Positions 25,536 to 34,918 of a DNA stretch of 64,000 nt are shown one piece after another. The position numbers and the translations under genes were made by a program. Each line of letters opens with the position of its first letter. Position 1 is the stretch's first letter. The stretch is taken from the NCBI RefSeq assembly GCF_000739935.1, contig NZ_BBJU01000029.1:58483-122482 (forward strand), in the 5' to 3' direction. The DNA comes from Agrobacterium rubi TR3 = NBRC 13261. GTDB taxonomy: Bacteria > Pseudomonadota > Alphaproteobacteria > Rhizobiales > Rhizobiaceae. Under the pieces are notes generated by a model that saw nothing but the letters and a program-made list of their open reading frames with translations, was not told the origin of the DNA and did not search any database.

Positions 25536-26573
25536 TCACGCACCGATGAGGCCGTCGTTCTCCAATGTCGTCCAAAGCTCCTCGGGAATATCCTGATCGA
25601 ACCACGCGACGTTTCCGTTGAGCTGTGCCGCCGTCTTCGCCCCGATGACGACGCAGGTGGTGGCTGGATGGCGCAGGGGAAACTGGATGGCGGCGGCGGG
25701 TAGCGGCACGTCGAAGCGATTACAGATCGTGCGTAGACGATCCGCTTTTTCGATGATCTCGACAGGCGCATCGGCGTAGTTGAACTTCGGCTTTGCCGAG
25801 GACGATGCCAGAATGCCCGAATTGTAGACGCCCGCCACGACCAGTGCCATGCCGCGCTTTTGCACGAGCGGCAGGAAATCCCGCTCCGCATCCTGATCGA
25901 GAAGTGTGTAGCGACCGGCCAGCATGCTGCAATCGAGATCCGCCTCATCAAGCGCATCGCGGATGGCCTGCCATTCGTTGACACCGAGACCAAAGCCCTT
26001 GATATCGCCAGCAGCCCGCAGTTCTGTCAGCGCTCTGAACCCGCCACCCTTGGTCAGCGCGGACCAGTGATGATCATGAAGGTCCGCGTGGGTGACGCGG
26101 CCGATGTCATGGACATAAAGGATATCGGGATTGGGTAGACCGAGACGCTGCTGGCTGTCATCGAAGCTGCGCATGACGCCGTCATAGCTGTAGTCGAAGA
26201 CCTCGCGAAACGGCAGACCATTCCACCAGCCGGGGTCTAGTGGGTTCTTTGGCGGCGCGGGCGGCAGCGAGCGACCGGCCCTTTCGGTGGTCATCAGACG
26301 TCCGACCTTGGTGGAAAGAACAAAGCTTTTCTCACCTGTCTCGCGCAACACCTGACCGACCAGATGTTCTGAACGACCATTGCCATACATGGGTGCCGTA
26401 TCGAAGTAGCGGATACCGGCAGCCCAGGCAGCTTGGAGCATGTTGAGGGCATCAGCGGTCTTGACCGGTGCATAGAGACCACCTAACGGCGCACTGCCGA
26501 TGCCGAGTGCGGTGACCTTAAGCCCGGTCTTGCCGACGGGTCGCGGGGTGGATGCCTTGATTGTCTTGCTCAT
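25536..26573 (-). CDS. Aldo/keto reductase, probable L-fucose (D-threo-aldose) 1-dehydrogenase
   Basis: The protein has 345 residues. AKR residues: Asp and Tyr of the catalytic tetrad in YFDTAPMYGNGRSEHLVG, Lys in VLSTKVGRL, His in DILYVHDIGR. The opening LKVTALGIGSAPLGGLY and the insert with PPKNPLDPGWW match the D-threo-aldose/L-fucose dehydrogenase subgroup, which oxidises C1 of L-fucose to the lactone with NAD(P). ATG at 26573 with AAGGCAGAG upstream is chosen over a much longer frame that runs back through the permease. It follows a permease gene by 11 bases. Confidence 0.87.
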   Translation of the reverse strand: MSKTIKASTPRPVGKTGLKVTALGIGSAPLGGLYAPVKTADALNMLQAAWAAGIRYFDTAPMYGNGRSEHLVGQVLRETGEKSFVLSTKVGRLMTTERAGRSLPPAPPKNPLDPGWWNGLPFREVFDYSYDGVMRSFDDSQQRLGLPNPDILYVHDIGRVTHADLHDHHWSALTKGGGFRALTELRAAGDIKGFGLGVNEWQAIRDALDEADLDCSMLAGRYTLLDQDAERDFLPLVQKRGMALVVAGVYNSGILASSSAKPKFNYADAPVEIIEKADRLRTICNRFDVPLPAAAIQFPLRHPATTCVVIGAKTAAQLNGNVAWFDQDIPEELWTTLENDGLIGA

Positions 26574-26584
26574 GATGCTCTGCC

Positions 26585-27574
26585 TTAGATTTTTGCGCGG
26601 TTCTGGCGGCGTGCCCAGACGACAACGGTCACACCGAAGAGAAGCAGCAGGCCGCGAACGATCTGCCGTTGCTGGTCGGTCCAGCCGAGAAGGGCGGCAC
26701 CACTCAAAAGTGCGGCCAGCAATAGAACGGCGGCCAATGTGCCCACGACATTGGGTTTGCCGTATTTCAACGCCATGCCGCCCAGCAGCACCGCCGTCAG
26801 CCCGTCGATGAAATAGGAACTGCCGATGTAAGGCTGGCCGGACGAGAGATCGGCGGTCAGCAGGATGCCAGCCAGTGCCGAAACGACGCCCGACAGAATA
26901 TAGAGAAGAAACAGGATACGGTTGACCGGCACACCGGCTTCCACGACCGCTGCACGGTTCTGCTCCATGGCATAGAGATAGTGGCCGAAGGTCAGATGTT
27001 CCTGAACGACATAGGATGCGGCGTAGATGATCGCAACCACGATGGCAATGACCGGTATGACGCCCAGATTGGCAGACAGCACCGAACCGACAAAGCCTGT
27101 CGACGACAGCGAAATCGAGGTGCCGAGACCGATGGCGGCGGCGATGGAGCCCGCAAGCCCACCCGTGGCGATGGTGATCACCAGAGCAGGCAGTCTGAAG
27201 CCTGCAACAAGTCCGCCATTGATGAGACCAATGACGACGCCCGCCAAAAGCCCGCACAGACAGGCAAGTGGCCAGCCATAACCCGCCTGCACCAGCCCGG
27301 CCACGATCATGTTGGCAAGCGCTGCCACCGACATGAAGCTGACGTCAATTTCACCGGCAGCAATGATCCAGGTCAGCCCGAGGAACATGATTGCGGCAAT
27401 GCTTGCAGACCGCAGCATATCATTGATGTTGCCAGCGCTGACGAAGGTGGGTCGCAACCAGGCGAACAGGATGAACGCCGCCAGCACCAGCAGAAACAGC
27501 CCATAGCGAACAAGGAATGTTTCGATATCCGGGCGGGTCCGCTGCGCCTGCAAATTTTGGCTCAATACAGTCAT
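26585..27574 (-). CDS. Sugar ABC transporter permease (second importer, permease 2)
   Basis: This 329-residue BPD_transp_2 permease has about nine helices. It shows WIIAAGEIDVSFMSVAALAN in the position of GGIDLSVG, and GLTAVLLGGMALKYGKPNVVG near the end. The start is ATG at 27574 after GGAGGAAAGAGG. The membrane protein pairs with the next permease upstream (14 bases away). The changed GE-IDVSF motif sets this importer apart from the two others of the RbsC type in the window. Confidence 0.88.
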   Translation of the reverse strand: MTVLSQNLQAQRTRPDIETFLVRYGLFLLVLAAFILFAWLRPTFVSAGNINDMLRSASIAAIMFLGLTWIIAAGEIDVSFMSVAALANMIVAGLVQAGYGWPLACLCGLLAGVVIGLINGGLVAGFRLPALVITIATGGLAGSIAAAIGLGTSISLSSTGFVGSVLSANLGVIPVIAIVVAIIYAASYVVQEHLTFGHYLYAMEQNRAAVVEAGVPVNRILFLLYILSGVVSALAGILLTADLSSGQPYIGSSYFIDGLTAVLLGGMALKYGKPNVVGTLAAVLLLAALLSGAALLGWTDQQRQIVRGLLLLFGVTVVVWARRQNRAKI

Positions 27575-27588
27575 CCTCTTTCCTCCCG

Positions 27589-28569
27589 TCATCGGGCCAT
27601 GCGACCGCCGAGCAGATTGCTCAGCGCCGCCGTCAGTTTGGGGTCGAAAATCGAGATTGCCGCGATCAGTACGAGGCTCACGATCGCATCGCTGTAGTAG
27701 TAGGGTATTGCGAGTAGCGTGAAGCCGTTCAGCATGGTCGACATCAGCAAGGTGCCGGCAAGGGTTGCCGGAATGGACGGCGCGCCGAAAAGAGCAGCCC
27801 CCAGATAGACAGCCGCGAATGCGGGCATGAGCAACTGGTTGCCCGCCGTCACATTGGCAGCACCGGATGAAGCGACCAGAAGCGTTATGGCAAGACAGGA
27901 CATGGCACCGCACAGCGCAAAGGCTGCCAATACATAAAGTTTGACGCGAATACCCGAAAAGCGGGCGGATACGCGGTTTTCGCCGGTGGCATAAAAGGCG
28001 CGACCTAAACGCGATGCATGCAGAACGATCCCGGCAACGATAGCGGCGGCTGCCAGAATGACGACCGGCATGTCGAAGGTCAGAACCTTGGCATCGTTCA
28101 GGTCGAGAATGCCCGACATGAAGAAGTTTTCAGAGATCGATGTACCGTTGCTGTAGAAATAGGACAGTCCGATCGCGACACCGCCCGTGGCAATGGTCGC
28201 GACGATATCGGGAAGCCGCAGATAGGCGATGACAGTGCCGTTGATCGAACCGGCCAAGATTCCGACAGCAATCCCACCACCGATTGAAACGCTCAGACCA
28301 TATCCCGCCGCAAGCAGGAAGCCGAGCGTCATGGCACCTAAAGATGCCACGCCCGGAAAGGAAAGATCGAATTGTCTGACGACGATGACGAATGTCAGCC
28401 CGATGGCCGCCAGACCGTTCACCGCCATATGGCGCAGAAGTGCGTGCAGGTTGCCACTGCTGAGATAGACCGGCGCAAATGTTTGGAAGACAGCGGCGAT
28501 GCAGGCAAGCAGTAAAATGAAGGCCCCTAATCGAAGCACTATTGGTGGAAGCTTGAAACGTTCGCTCAT
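27589..28569 (-). CDS. Sugar ABC transporter permease (second importer, permease 1)
   Basis: This 326-residue permease with about nine helices has FVIVVRQFDLSFPGVASLGA where most relatives have GGIDLSVG, the coupling loop SRLGRAFYATGENRVSARFSGI and FAAVYLGAALFGAPSIPAT. The first ATG overlaps the ATPase stop by four bases. With the following permease it forms a heterodimer. The odd VRQFDLSF motif shared in style with its partner suggests a divergent sub-branch. Confidence 0.88.
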   Translation of the reverse strand: MSERFKLPPIVLRLGAFILLLACIAAVFQTFAPVYLSSGNLHALLRHMAVNGLAAIGLTFVIVVRQFDLSFPGVASLGAMTLGFLLAAGYGLSVSIGGGIAVGILAGSINGTVIAYLRLPDIVATIATGGVAIGLSYFYSNGTSISENFFMSGILDLNDAKVLTFDMPVVILAAAAIVAGIVLHASRLGRAFYATGENRVSARFSGIRVKLYVLAAFALCGAMSCLAITLLVASSGAANVTAGNQLLMPAFAAVYLGAALFGAPSIPATLAGTLLMSTMLNGFTLLAIPYYYSDAIVSLVLIAAISIFDPKLTAALSNLLGGRMAR

Positions 28570-30080
28570 GACCGAACTCCCATGATACCCGCAGCAAGAA
28601 GCTGATCACGACTGGGGGCTGCGTCCGTCTGGGTAATGGGACGGCCCTTATAGAGAGCGATCGACCTGTCTGCGACACCGTGGACCTCATCGCAATCGGA
28701 CGAGATGACAATTACCCCTGCCTTGTGCGACAATTCCCGCATCAGCGCGTACAGCGTTGCGCGCGCGCCGATATCGACACCGACAGTCGGCTCCACGAAG
28801 ATGTAGATCCGGGCGTCGCGGTAGAGCCCTTTGGCGATTACGATCTTCTGCTGATTGCCTCCGGAAAAGGCGCTGACGGGTCGGTCGAGCTTCGGCGGCT
28901 GGAGCGCGACGCGCTTCGCCAAATCCTCGGCGGACTTGCGATTGCGCCCGAAGCGCATGAGGCCGCCGGTCCACGATGCCTTGCCGAGATGTGCGACCAC
29001 TGTGTTGAAAATCACGTCCTTTGACAGCGTCAGACCCTCGGTGCGTCTGTCACCCGGCACAAGAAAGATACCGCGCCTGAGCGCGTCGTGCGGGTCTTTC
29101 AACTTGACTGGCTGGCCGTCGATGCTGATCTCGCCTGCATCCGGGCGGATGACGCCGAAAAGCGCCTTCGACAACTCATCAACCCCAGAGCCGACAAGTC
29201 CGAAAATGCCGAGAATTTCCCCCCGGCGGAGGGTGAAGCTGACGTCGGTGAAGAGTCCCTTCTTTTCGAGACCCTTGACCTCCATCATCACTTCACCGCC
29301 CGCCCCGTCTGCCCTGGGAGGGAAGATGTCGCCGGACTTTTCGTCCAGCATGAGTTCCGGAATAGAAATACCGTCATCAAGTGCCCCCTTCGCCGGGAAG
29401 GTTGCCACGTTGCGGCCGCCGCGAAACACGGTGAACCGGTCGGCAATCTCGAACACTTCTTCGAGGCGATGGGTGATGTAGATGATGGCGATCCCAGCCG
29501 CTTTCAACGTGCGCATTAGTTGAAACAGCGATGCCTTTTCACGCTCGGTCAGCGTCGAGGTTGGCTCGTCGAGGATCAGGATTTTTATGTCGTCGCGTCG
29601 TAGAGCATGGAGCACCGCGACGATCTCGCGATCGACGGCTGGCATTTCGCCAACACGCCTGTCGAGATCGATTTCAATGGGGAATCGTTGCAGCAGCTTT
29701 TGTGCGGCTAGGCGCATGGCTGTACGGTTGATGCGCCCGGTAAGACCCGGCTTGTGCGCCTCTTCTCCGAGAAAGATATTCTCGACGCCGGTAAAGTCGT
29801 TGACCAGTTCCGGGTGCTGCTGGACGCAGGCGATGCCTTCCGCGATTGCGGCGGCAGGCGTTCCCAACTCGACCGGCTTGCCATCGATGTCAATTGTTCC
29901 GGTATCCTTCGCATAAACGCCGGACAGGATTTTGATCAACGTCGATTTACCCGCGCCGTTGACACCCAGCAGCGCATGGATTTCACCTTTTTCCAACTCG
30001 AAGTGAACGCCATCCAGTGCCTTGACGACACCGAAGCGTTTTTCGATTTGCCGCATGCTCAACACGGTTGCCATTGTCAT
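28566..30080 (-). CDS. Sugar ABC transporter ATP-binding protein, double-domain (second importer)
   Basis: This roughly 504-residue fused ATPase has a first domain with GVNGAGKST, Walker B ILILDEPTSTL and switch YITHRLEEV; its signature is degraded to MPAVDRE. The second domain has GLVGSGVDE, FSGGNQQK and a Walker B read as IYIFVEPTVGVDIG, where the usual Asp before Glu is Val. That loss deserves note, because Walker B Asp helps bind Mg. ATG at 30080 is chosen; ATG at 30110 would add ten residues. It is coupled to the permease by ATGA. Confidence 0.87.
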   Translation of the reverse strand: MTMATVLSMRQIEKRFGVVKALDGVHFELEKGEIHALLGVNGAGKSTLIKILSGVYAKDTGTIDIDGKPVELGTPAAAIAEGIACVQQHPELVNDFTGVENIFLGEEAHKPGLTGRINRTAMRLAAQKLLQRFPIEIDLDRRVGEMPAVDREIVAVLHALRRDDIKILILDEPTSTLTEREKASLFQLMRTLKAAGIAIIYITHRLEEVFEIADRFTVFRGGRNVATFPAKGALDDGISIPELMLDEKSGDIFPPRADGAGGEVMMEVKGLEKKGLFTDVSFTLRRGEILGIFGLVGSGVDELSKALFGVIRPDAGEISIDGQPVKLKDPHDALRRGIFLVPGDRRTEGLTLSKDVIFNTVVAHLGKASWTGGLMRFGRNRKSAEDLAKRVALQPPKLDRPVSAFSGGNQQKIVIAKGLYRDARIYIFVEPTVGVDIGARATLYALMRELSHKAGVIVISSDCDEVHGVADRSIALYKGRPITQTDAAPSRDQLLAAGIMGVRS

Positions 30081-30137
30081 GTCCCGATTGTTGGTGTGCG
30101 GCGGGCCCATATGTCGGACCCGCCTTCGTGGGTGGAC

Positions 30138-31178
30138 TTAGAGTGCGCGCGGCCAGCCCAGTTTCAGGGCTTCGCCGGGTTGGTCGTAATTGTCCGGTAT
30201 CTCTGAGAGGTTTTTCAAACTGTCCTGGGTGACGGCGTAGGACGGTGTGATGACGAAGCGTGGCGCCTTGCGTCCCGCTGCGACCTCATGAGCATAGAAG
30301 GCGTTCATGTAGGCCATTTCATAAAAGCTCTGCGCCATGGTCAGTGCGAAGGGCGATCCGGCTTTGATGTATTCGAACGACTGCTTGCCACCATCGATGC
30401 CGGTGATGAAAACCTTGCGGGAGGCTGCGCGGATGGCAAGGGTGCCTTCAGAGGCAGCACCGTCCCAGGCGCACCAGATCGCGTCCAGTTCCGGGTTGGC
30501 CGTCAGGATATTGTCCACCACTTGGCGTGGCGTCGTCGTTCCACCCAAGGCAAATGCAATCTCCGAGACGATTGTGATATCGGGGAAGCGGGTAAAGACG
30601 GAGCGCGCTCCGAGCGTACGCTGATCCCAGGATTCATTGGAGGGAAGGCTCACCAGCGCCACTTTGCCCTTACTGTTCAAGCGCTTGGCGATATATTCCG
30701 CACCAGCAGCACCTAGGCCAAAATTGTTCGACATGGCAGTCGAGGTGACGGTGGTGTTGGGGACATAACTGTCGCCACAGAAGATCGGAATGCCGGATGC
30801 GACAGCCGCCTGCACGGCTGGAGAAATAGCCGCGGCATCGGCTGGCGTGATGAAGATGGCGGCGGGCTTGGAGGCGACGAAGGCCGCGATCTGGTCGGCC
30901 TGTTTCTTGATATCGTAGTTGGCGTCTGCAATAGTCAAGGTACCGCCCAGACGCTGTATCGCGTCCTTATACCCATTGACGATGTGACGGCCAGATTCCC
31001 ATACGGTCCAGCCCAGCGACGCACAGAATTTCAAATCCTGCGCATAGGCGAAATTGGGTCGACCGAGCGCTGCGGCAACGGTCATCGCCGCGCCTGCGCT
31101 CAACACGCCGCGGCGCGTCAGTTTCAGGCCGCAGAGACTGGTCTCTTCCCCCTGCATTCCGATTGTAGTCTCAGACAT
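30138..31178 (-). CDS. ABC transporter substrate-binding protein with Tat signal
   Basis: This 346-residue periplasmic binding protein of the RbsB/LsrB superfamily has a long leader with LTRRGVLSAGAAMTVAAALG and ends in AYAQD: the twin arginine followed by a moderately hydrophobic stretch marks Tat export of a folded protein, uncommon among sugar-binding proteins. Lobes are recognisable in KQADQIAAFVASKPAAIFI, PADAAAISPAVQAAVASGI and ITGIDGGKQSFEYIKAG. It is the second gene of the leftward operon and feeds the adjoining ATPase and permease pair. Confidence 0.87.
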   Translation of the reverse strand: MSETTIGMQGEETSLCGLKLTRRGVLSAGAAMTVAAALGRPNFAYAQDLKFCASLGWTVWESGRHIVNGYKDAIQRLGGTLTIADANYDIKKQADQIAAFVASKPAAIFITPADAAAISPAVQAAVASGIPIFCGDSYVPNTTVTSTAMSNNFGLGAAGAEYIAKRLNSKGKVALVSLPSNESWDQRTLGARSVFTRFPDITIVSEIAFALGGTTTPRQVVDNILTANPELDAIWCAWDGAASEGTLAIRAASRKVFITGIDGGKQSFEYIKAGSPFALTMAQSFYEMAYMNAFYAHEVAAGRKAPRFVITPSYAVTQDSLKNLSEIPDNYDQPGEALKLGWPRAL

Positions 31179-31237
31179 AGCTTCCTCCCGTCAACACGAC
31201 CGGAACCATCCGGCCGTCTCATCTCCCGACGCCGCCT

Positions 31238-32350
31238 TCAAAACGACTGGCGTATGATCTCCAGATAATCTTCTTTCGTGGCCAGCCGCGGGTTCGTTGC
31301 ATGGCAATGATCCTTCAGCGCCTCGCCCGAAACCTTGTCCATCATCGCCTCCGTCACGCCCATGGCCCCGAGCCCGGAGGGCATGCCGATATCGCGATTG
31401 AGCGCGGTGATGATGGCATCGGGCTCCCCACCCAGAATACCCGCCAGCACATCCCACTTCGTACCGATCACGGGCCGGTTGAACTGCAACACCGCTGGCA
31501 TCAGCACGGCGTTGAGTGTGCCATGGTGCAGATTGAGTTCCCTGATAGCCCCAAGCGGATGGGTGAGGGCGTGCACGGCACCCAGCCCCTTTTGAAACGC
31601 CATCGCGCCCTCGAGCGCTGCCATCATCATGTCCCAGCGCGCTTTGCGATCTTGGCCATTCTTCACGGCCTGCCTGATAGCGGGAAAGCCGCGCTTCAGG
31701 CCATCGAGGGCAATGGCTTCCGCAGGCGGATTGATGGCGGGCGCCATATAGGTTTCGAGACAGTGCGACAGTGCATCCATACCCGTCGCCGCCGTCAGAA
31801 AGGGCGGGAGGCCATGGGTCAATTCCGGATCGCACAGCGCGATGCTAGGCAGCATGAAGCCACTCAATATGCCGAGCTTTCGACCCTCGGCAGTGATGAT
31901 GACAGCTGCGCGACCGACTTCCGAGCCGGTGCCGGATGTCGTCGGCACCGCAATCATAGGGCAGATGCTCCCGTGAATGCGTGACGCACCACCTTCGACT
32001 GCGGTATATTGCGCCAAGGGTCCTTCATGGCCGCTCAGCAAGCGAACTGCCTTGGCAAGATCGAGCGATGAACCGCCACCCAGCCCGACAATCCCATCGC
32101 AACCTTTCTCGACATAGAGCGCATAAGCCGCCTCGACCGCCTCTTCCGTTGGGTTGGCGGGTGTGCCGTCAAAAACGATAGGGCGTTCGGAAAACAGGCC
32201 CAGCACCCGCTCCACCAATCCGGTCGAAACGAGGCCGCGATCGGTCGCGATCAGCGGTCGGCGCACGCCAAGCTCAGTAAGAAGCGCTGGCAAGCGTGAA
32301 ATCGCCCCCTCTTCGAATTCGATACGGGTCAGATAATTGATCAAGGCCAT
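31238..32350 (-). CDS. Iron-containing alcohol dehydrogenase (lactaldehyde reductase-like)
   Basis: The protein has 370 residues. NAD site GIVGLGGGSSLDLAKAV, conserved PTTSGTGSEV, and metal ligands in GMDALSHCLETY, AVHALTHPLG and NLHHGTLN are those of the FucO/AdhB group. FucO reduces L-lactaldehyde made from L-fucose or L-rhamnose; the same role would suit this operon if its pathway ends in lactaldehyde (inference). It is the first gene of the 12-gene leftward operon, divergent from the GntR regulator. Confidence 0.87.
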   Translation of the reverse strand: MALINYLTRIEFEEGAISRLPALLTELGVRRPLIATDRGLVSTGLVERVLGLFSERPIVFDGTPANPTEEAVEAAYALYVEKGCDGIVGLGGGSSLDLAKAVRLLSGHEGPLAQYTAVEGGASRIHGSICPMIAVPTTSGTGSEVGRAAVIITAEGRKLGILSGFMLPSIALCDPELTHGLPPFLTAATGMDALSHCLETYMAPAINPPAEAIALDGLKRGFPAIRQAVKNGQDRKARWDMMMAALEGAMAFQKGLGAVHALTHPLGAIRELNLHHGTLNAVLMPAVLQFNRPVIGTKWDVLAGILGGEPDAIITALNRDIGMPSGLGAMGVTEAMMDKVSGEALKDHCHATNPRLATKEDYLEIIRQSF

Positions 32351-32652
32351 GTCGCGTTTTCACCTGTTGCCGAGGCTGCCAGAGTCGACGACGAATGGCA
32401 GGCAGACGCCATGGCCTTTCGTGCACAACAATGGCTATCGCCGTTGGTTTTCTTCGCTTTGCTGGATCACACCGGGCTCCCGACCGATGCTTCTCCTCCT
32501 CCGTCAGGGGCGTTCAAATTTTCACTTGCGCCGCCAACTAATATATGAGTTATATAAATGCAGATGACAAATCGTCTGTCAACGGAAATTACAGACCGCA
32601 AAACGCTCATATATTGAGGCTTTAGGTTGAAGTTGCTGGGAATACACGAGAG
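32351..32652. promoter_or_regulatory. Divergent control region of module B with inverted repeats
   Basis: This 302-base stretch separates the leftward operon from the GntR gene. AATATATGAG (32540-32549) recurs inverted as CTCATATATT (32606-32615), and between them GTCTGT...ACAGAC (32574-32598) is a second inverted pair. A leftward promoter can be drawn with TTGTCA and an ATATAT-like -10 in the AT-rich block. These are good candidates for the GntR operators serving both directions; which pair is bound cannot be told. Confidence 0.5.
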
Positions 32653-33324
32653 ATGAAAGCCGCTCCAAAATCTGAGGTGATATATGGGTCACTTCGCCAA
32701 GCCATCGTTCATCTGGAGATGCAGCCTGGTGCGGTTATCTCGGAGAAAGATCTCTGCTCCGAGTTGGGCGTGTCACGCACGCCGGTTCGCGAGGCGCTCC
32801 AGCGGCTTGCCGACGAGGGTCTTGTGGATATTTTTCCGCATTCGGGTACCTATGTCAGTCGCATCTCTTTCACCGTGGCCGAAGAAGGTTTTGTCATTCG
32901 CCGCGCGCTTGAAATCGAAAGCGTTCGCAAGGCCTCAACACTCATCAAGGACGCCCATATCGCGGAACTCGACACAATCTTGGAGGGTATGCGAACGCTT
33001 CTGGCCAACAACACGCTTGATCGATATCTCGACGCTGACGACGTCTTGCATGGCAAGATCGCTGCGATCAGCGGCTATCCGCGTATCTGGAAATTCATCA
33101 CCCTTGCCAAGGTCCATCTGGACCGGATGCGCCAGTTGAGCGCGCCGGTGCCGGGGCATCTCGCCATGGTGACAGAGCAACACGAAGCCATCGTCAAGGC
33201 CTTGAAAAACCGCAGCGCCGACCAAGCTGAGCTGGCCATGCGCATCCATCTCGACTCCTCGTTCGCTGTCATGGCCAATATGTACGAGGACAAGATCGCC
33301 TTGTTCGAAAGGGAGGAGGACTGA
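32653..33324 (+). CDS. GntR-family regulator, FadR/FCD type
   Basis: The protein has 223 residues. Winged helix at about 8-70 with ELGVSRTPVREALQRLADEG and FPHSGTYVSRI, then an FCD all-helical effector domain (80-215) with the metal/ligand positions Asp and His in DADDVLHGKI and HEAIVKALKNR. FCD regulators usually respond to sugar acids or other carboxylates. It sits divergent from the importer operon and starts a rightward operon, overlapping nothing but only one base from the dehydratase gene, so it probably governs both halves of module B. Confidence 0.92.
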   Translation: MKAAPKSEVIYGSLRQAIVHLEMQPGAVISEKDLCSELGVSRTPVREALQRLADEGLVDIFPHSGTYVSRISFTVAEEGFVIRRALEIESVRKASTLIKDAHIAELDTILEGMRTLLANNTLDRYLDADDVLHGKIAAISGYPRIWKFITLAKVHLDRMRQLSAPVPGHLAMVTEQHEAIVKALKNRSADQAELAMRIHLDSSFAVMANMYEDKIALFEREED

Positions 33325-33325
33325 G

Positions 33326-34864
33326 ATGACAGCCTACAGCACCAATTCCCCGTTCCTGCGTCTGAACGCCCGCGACAATGTTTTGATTACCCGTGTTTCG
33401 CTGGACCCGGCACCGTTTTCCGAACTAGGCGGGGCATCGCTGTCCGAGCGGATCACGCAAGGCCACAAGGTGGCGATCTCGCCCATGAAAGCGGGTGAAG
33501 CCGTCATCAAATACGGGCAGATCATCGGTTTTGCCAGCAAGGATATCGGCATCGGGGAGCATGTTCACACCCATAACATGGCCATGGGCGATGTCGAACT
33601 GGCCCATGAATTCTGCATCGAAGCCCACGAGCCTGATTTTCTGCCTGTATCTGAGCGCGCATCCTTTCTAGGCTATGCGCGGCCAAGCGGGCTGGCCGGT
33701 ACGCGCAACTATGTTGCGATCATCTCCTCGGTGAACTGTTCCGCCACGGTCTCGAGGGCGATTGCGAGCCACTTTACCACGTCGGGTCGGCTGAATGATT
33801 TTGCCAATGTCGACGGCATCATCGCGCTCACCCACGGTGGGGGCTGCGCCATCAACACCAAGACAGAGGGCTACGCCTTTTTGACCCGCACGCTTGCTGG
33901 CTACGCAACACACCCCAATGTCGGCGGCGTGGTGATGATTGGTCTTGGCTGTGAAACCAACCAGATTCCAGCGCTGCTGACAGCACATGGTTTGGTGGAA
34001 GGAGATCGTTTCCGCACGATGACGATCCAGGCCACAGGCGGCACGCGTCGCACGATCGAGGAAGGCATTGCGGCAATCGAAGCCATGCTTCCGGCCATCA
34101 ACAGCGATGTGCGCACATCCCAGCCAGCATCGATGCTGAAGCTTGCACTGGAATGCGGCGGTTCCGACGGATATTCCGGCATTTCCGCCAATCCGGCACT
34201 TGGCTATGCATCCGATCTGTTGATCCGCCACGGCGGCACGACCTGTCTTGCCGAAACCCCAGAAATCTATGGTGCCGAACATCTGCTGACCCGCAGGGCG
34301 GCGTCGCCTGCCGTTGCGGAAAAACTGCTGCAACGCATCGATTGGTGGAGAGAGTATGCCGAGCGCGGCAATGCAGAACTCAACAACAATCCCTCGCACG
34401 GCAACAAGGCCGGTGGGCTGACGACGATCCTCGAAAAGTCGCTCGGTGCCGTCGCCAAGGGCGGTACATCCCGTCTGAACGCCGTCTACGAATATGCCGA
34501 GAAAATCACGCAATCCGGTTTCGTCTTCATGGACACGCCCGGCTACGACCCCGTGGCCGTAACGGGGCAGGTGGCGGGCGGGTGCAATCTCATCTGCTTT
34601 ACCACCGGGCGCGGTTCCGTTTCCGGTTTCAAACCCGCGCCCTCGCTGAAGCTGGCAACGAACACGCCGATGTATGAGCGCATGAGCGAGGACATGGATA
34701 TCAATTGCGGCACCATCGTCACCGGTGACGAGACGGTTGAGCAGGCCGGAGAGCACATCTTCCAACTGATCCTGGACACCGCATCGGGACGCAAGACCGC
34801 GAGTGAAACCTACGATTATGGCGACAACGAATTTGTGCCCTGGCAGGTCGGGGCCGTGATGTAA
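33326..34864 (+). CDS. UxaA-family altronate/galactarate-type dehydratase
   Basis: This 512-residue protein has the full two-part structure of the family: an N-terminal SAF domain (about 12-95, GHKVAISPMKAGEAVIKYGQ) and the large UxaA catalytic part starting near YARPSGLAGTRNYVAIISSVNCS, with THGGGCAI, GLGCETNQIP and later SNNPSHGNKAGGLTTI-like segments. Family enzymes dehydrate sugar acids with iron. In this setting it would convert the aldonate from the lactonase into a 2-keto-3-deoxy acid, replacing the enolase-type fuconate dehydratase, which is absent here (inference). Confidence 0.9.
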   Translation: MTAYSTNSPFLRLNARDNVLITRVSLDPAPFSELGGASLSERITQGHKVAISPMKAGEAVIKYGQIIGFASKDIGIGEHVHTHNMAMGDVELAHEFCIEAHEPDFLPVSERASFLGYARPSGLAGTRNYVAIISSVNCSATVSRAIASHFTTSGRLNDFANVDGIIALTHGGGCAINTKTEGYAFLTRTLAGYATHPNVGGVVMIGLGCETNQIPALLTAHGLVEGDRFRTMTIQATGGTRRTIEEGIAAIEAMLPAINSDVRTSQPASMLKLALECGGSDGYSGISANPALGYASDLLIRHGGTTCLAETPEIYGAEHLLTRRAASPAVAEKLLQRIDWWREYAERGNAELNNNPSHGNKAGGLTTILEKSLGAVAKGGTSRLNAVYEYAEKITQSGFVFMDTPGYDPVAVTGQVAGGCNLICFTTGRGSVSGFKPAPSLKLATNTPMYERMSEDMDINCGTIVTGDETVEQAGEHIFQLILDTASGRKTASETYDYGDNEFVPWQVGAVM

Positions 34865-34918
34865 CGCATGTGAAGGTACGTGGCTGCGCGGGATGGGCGT
34901 GCCACCGGGAGGAATGAC

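Noticed and set aside
25536..27257. 573-codon frame ending in the aldo/keto reductase
   Set aside because: The first 230 codons are an out-of-frame reading of the permease gene; the reductase has its own ATG and ribosome site at 26573.
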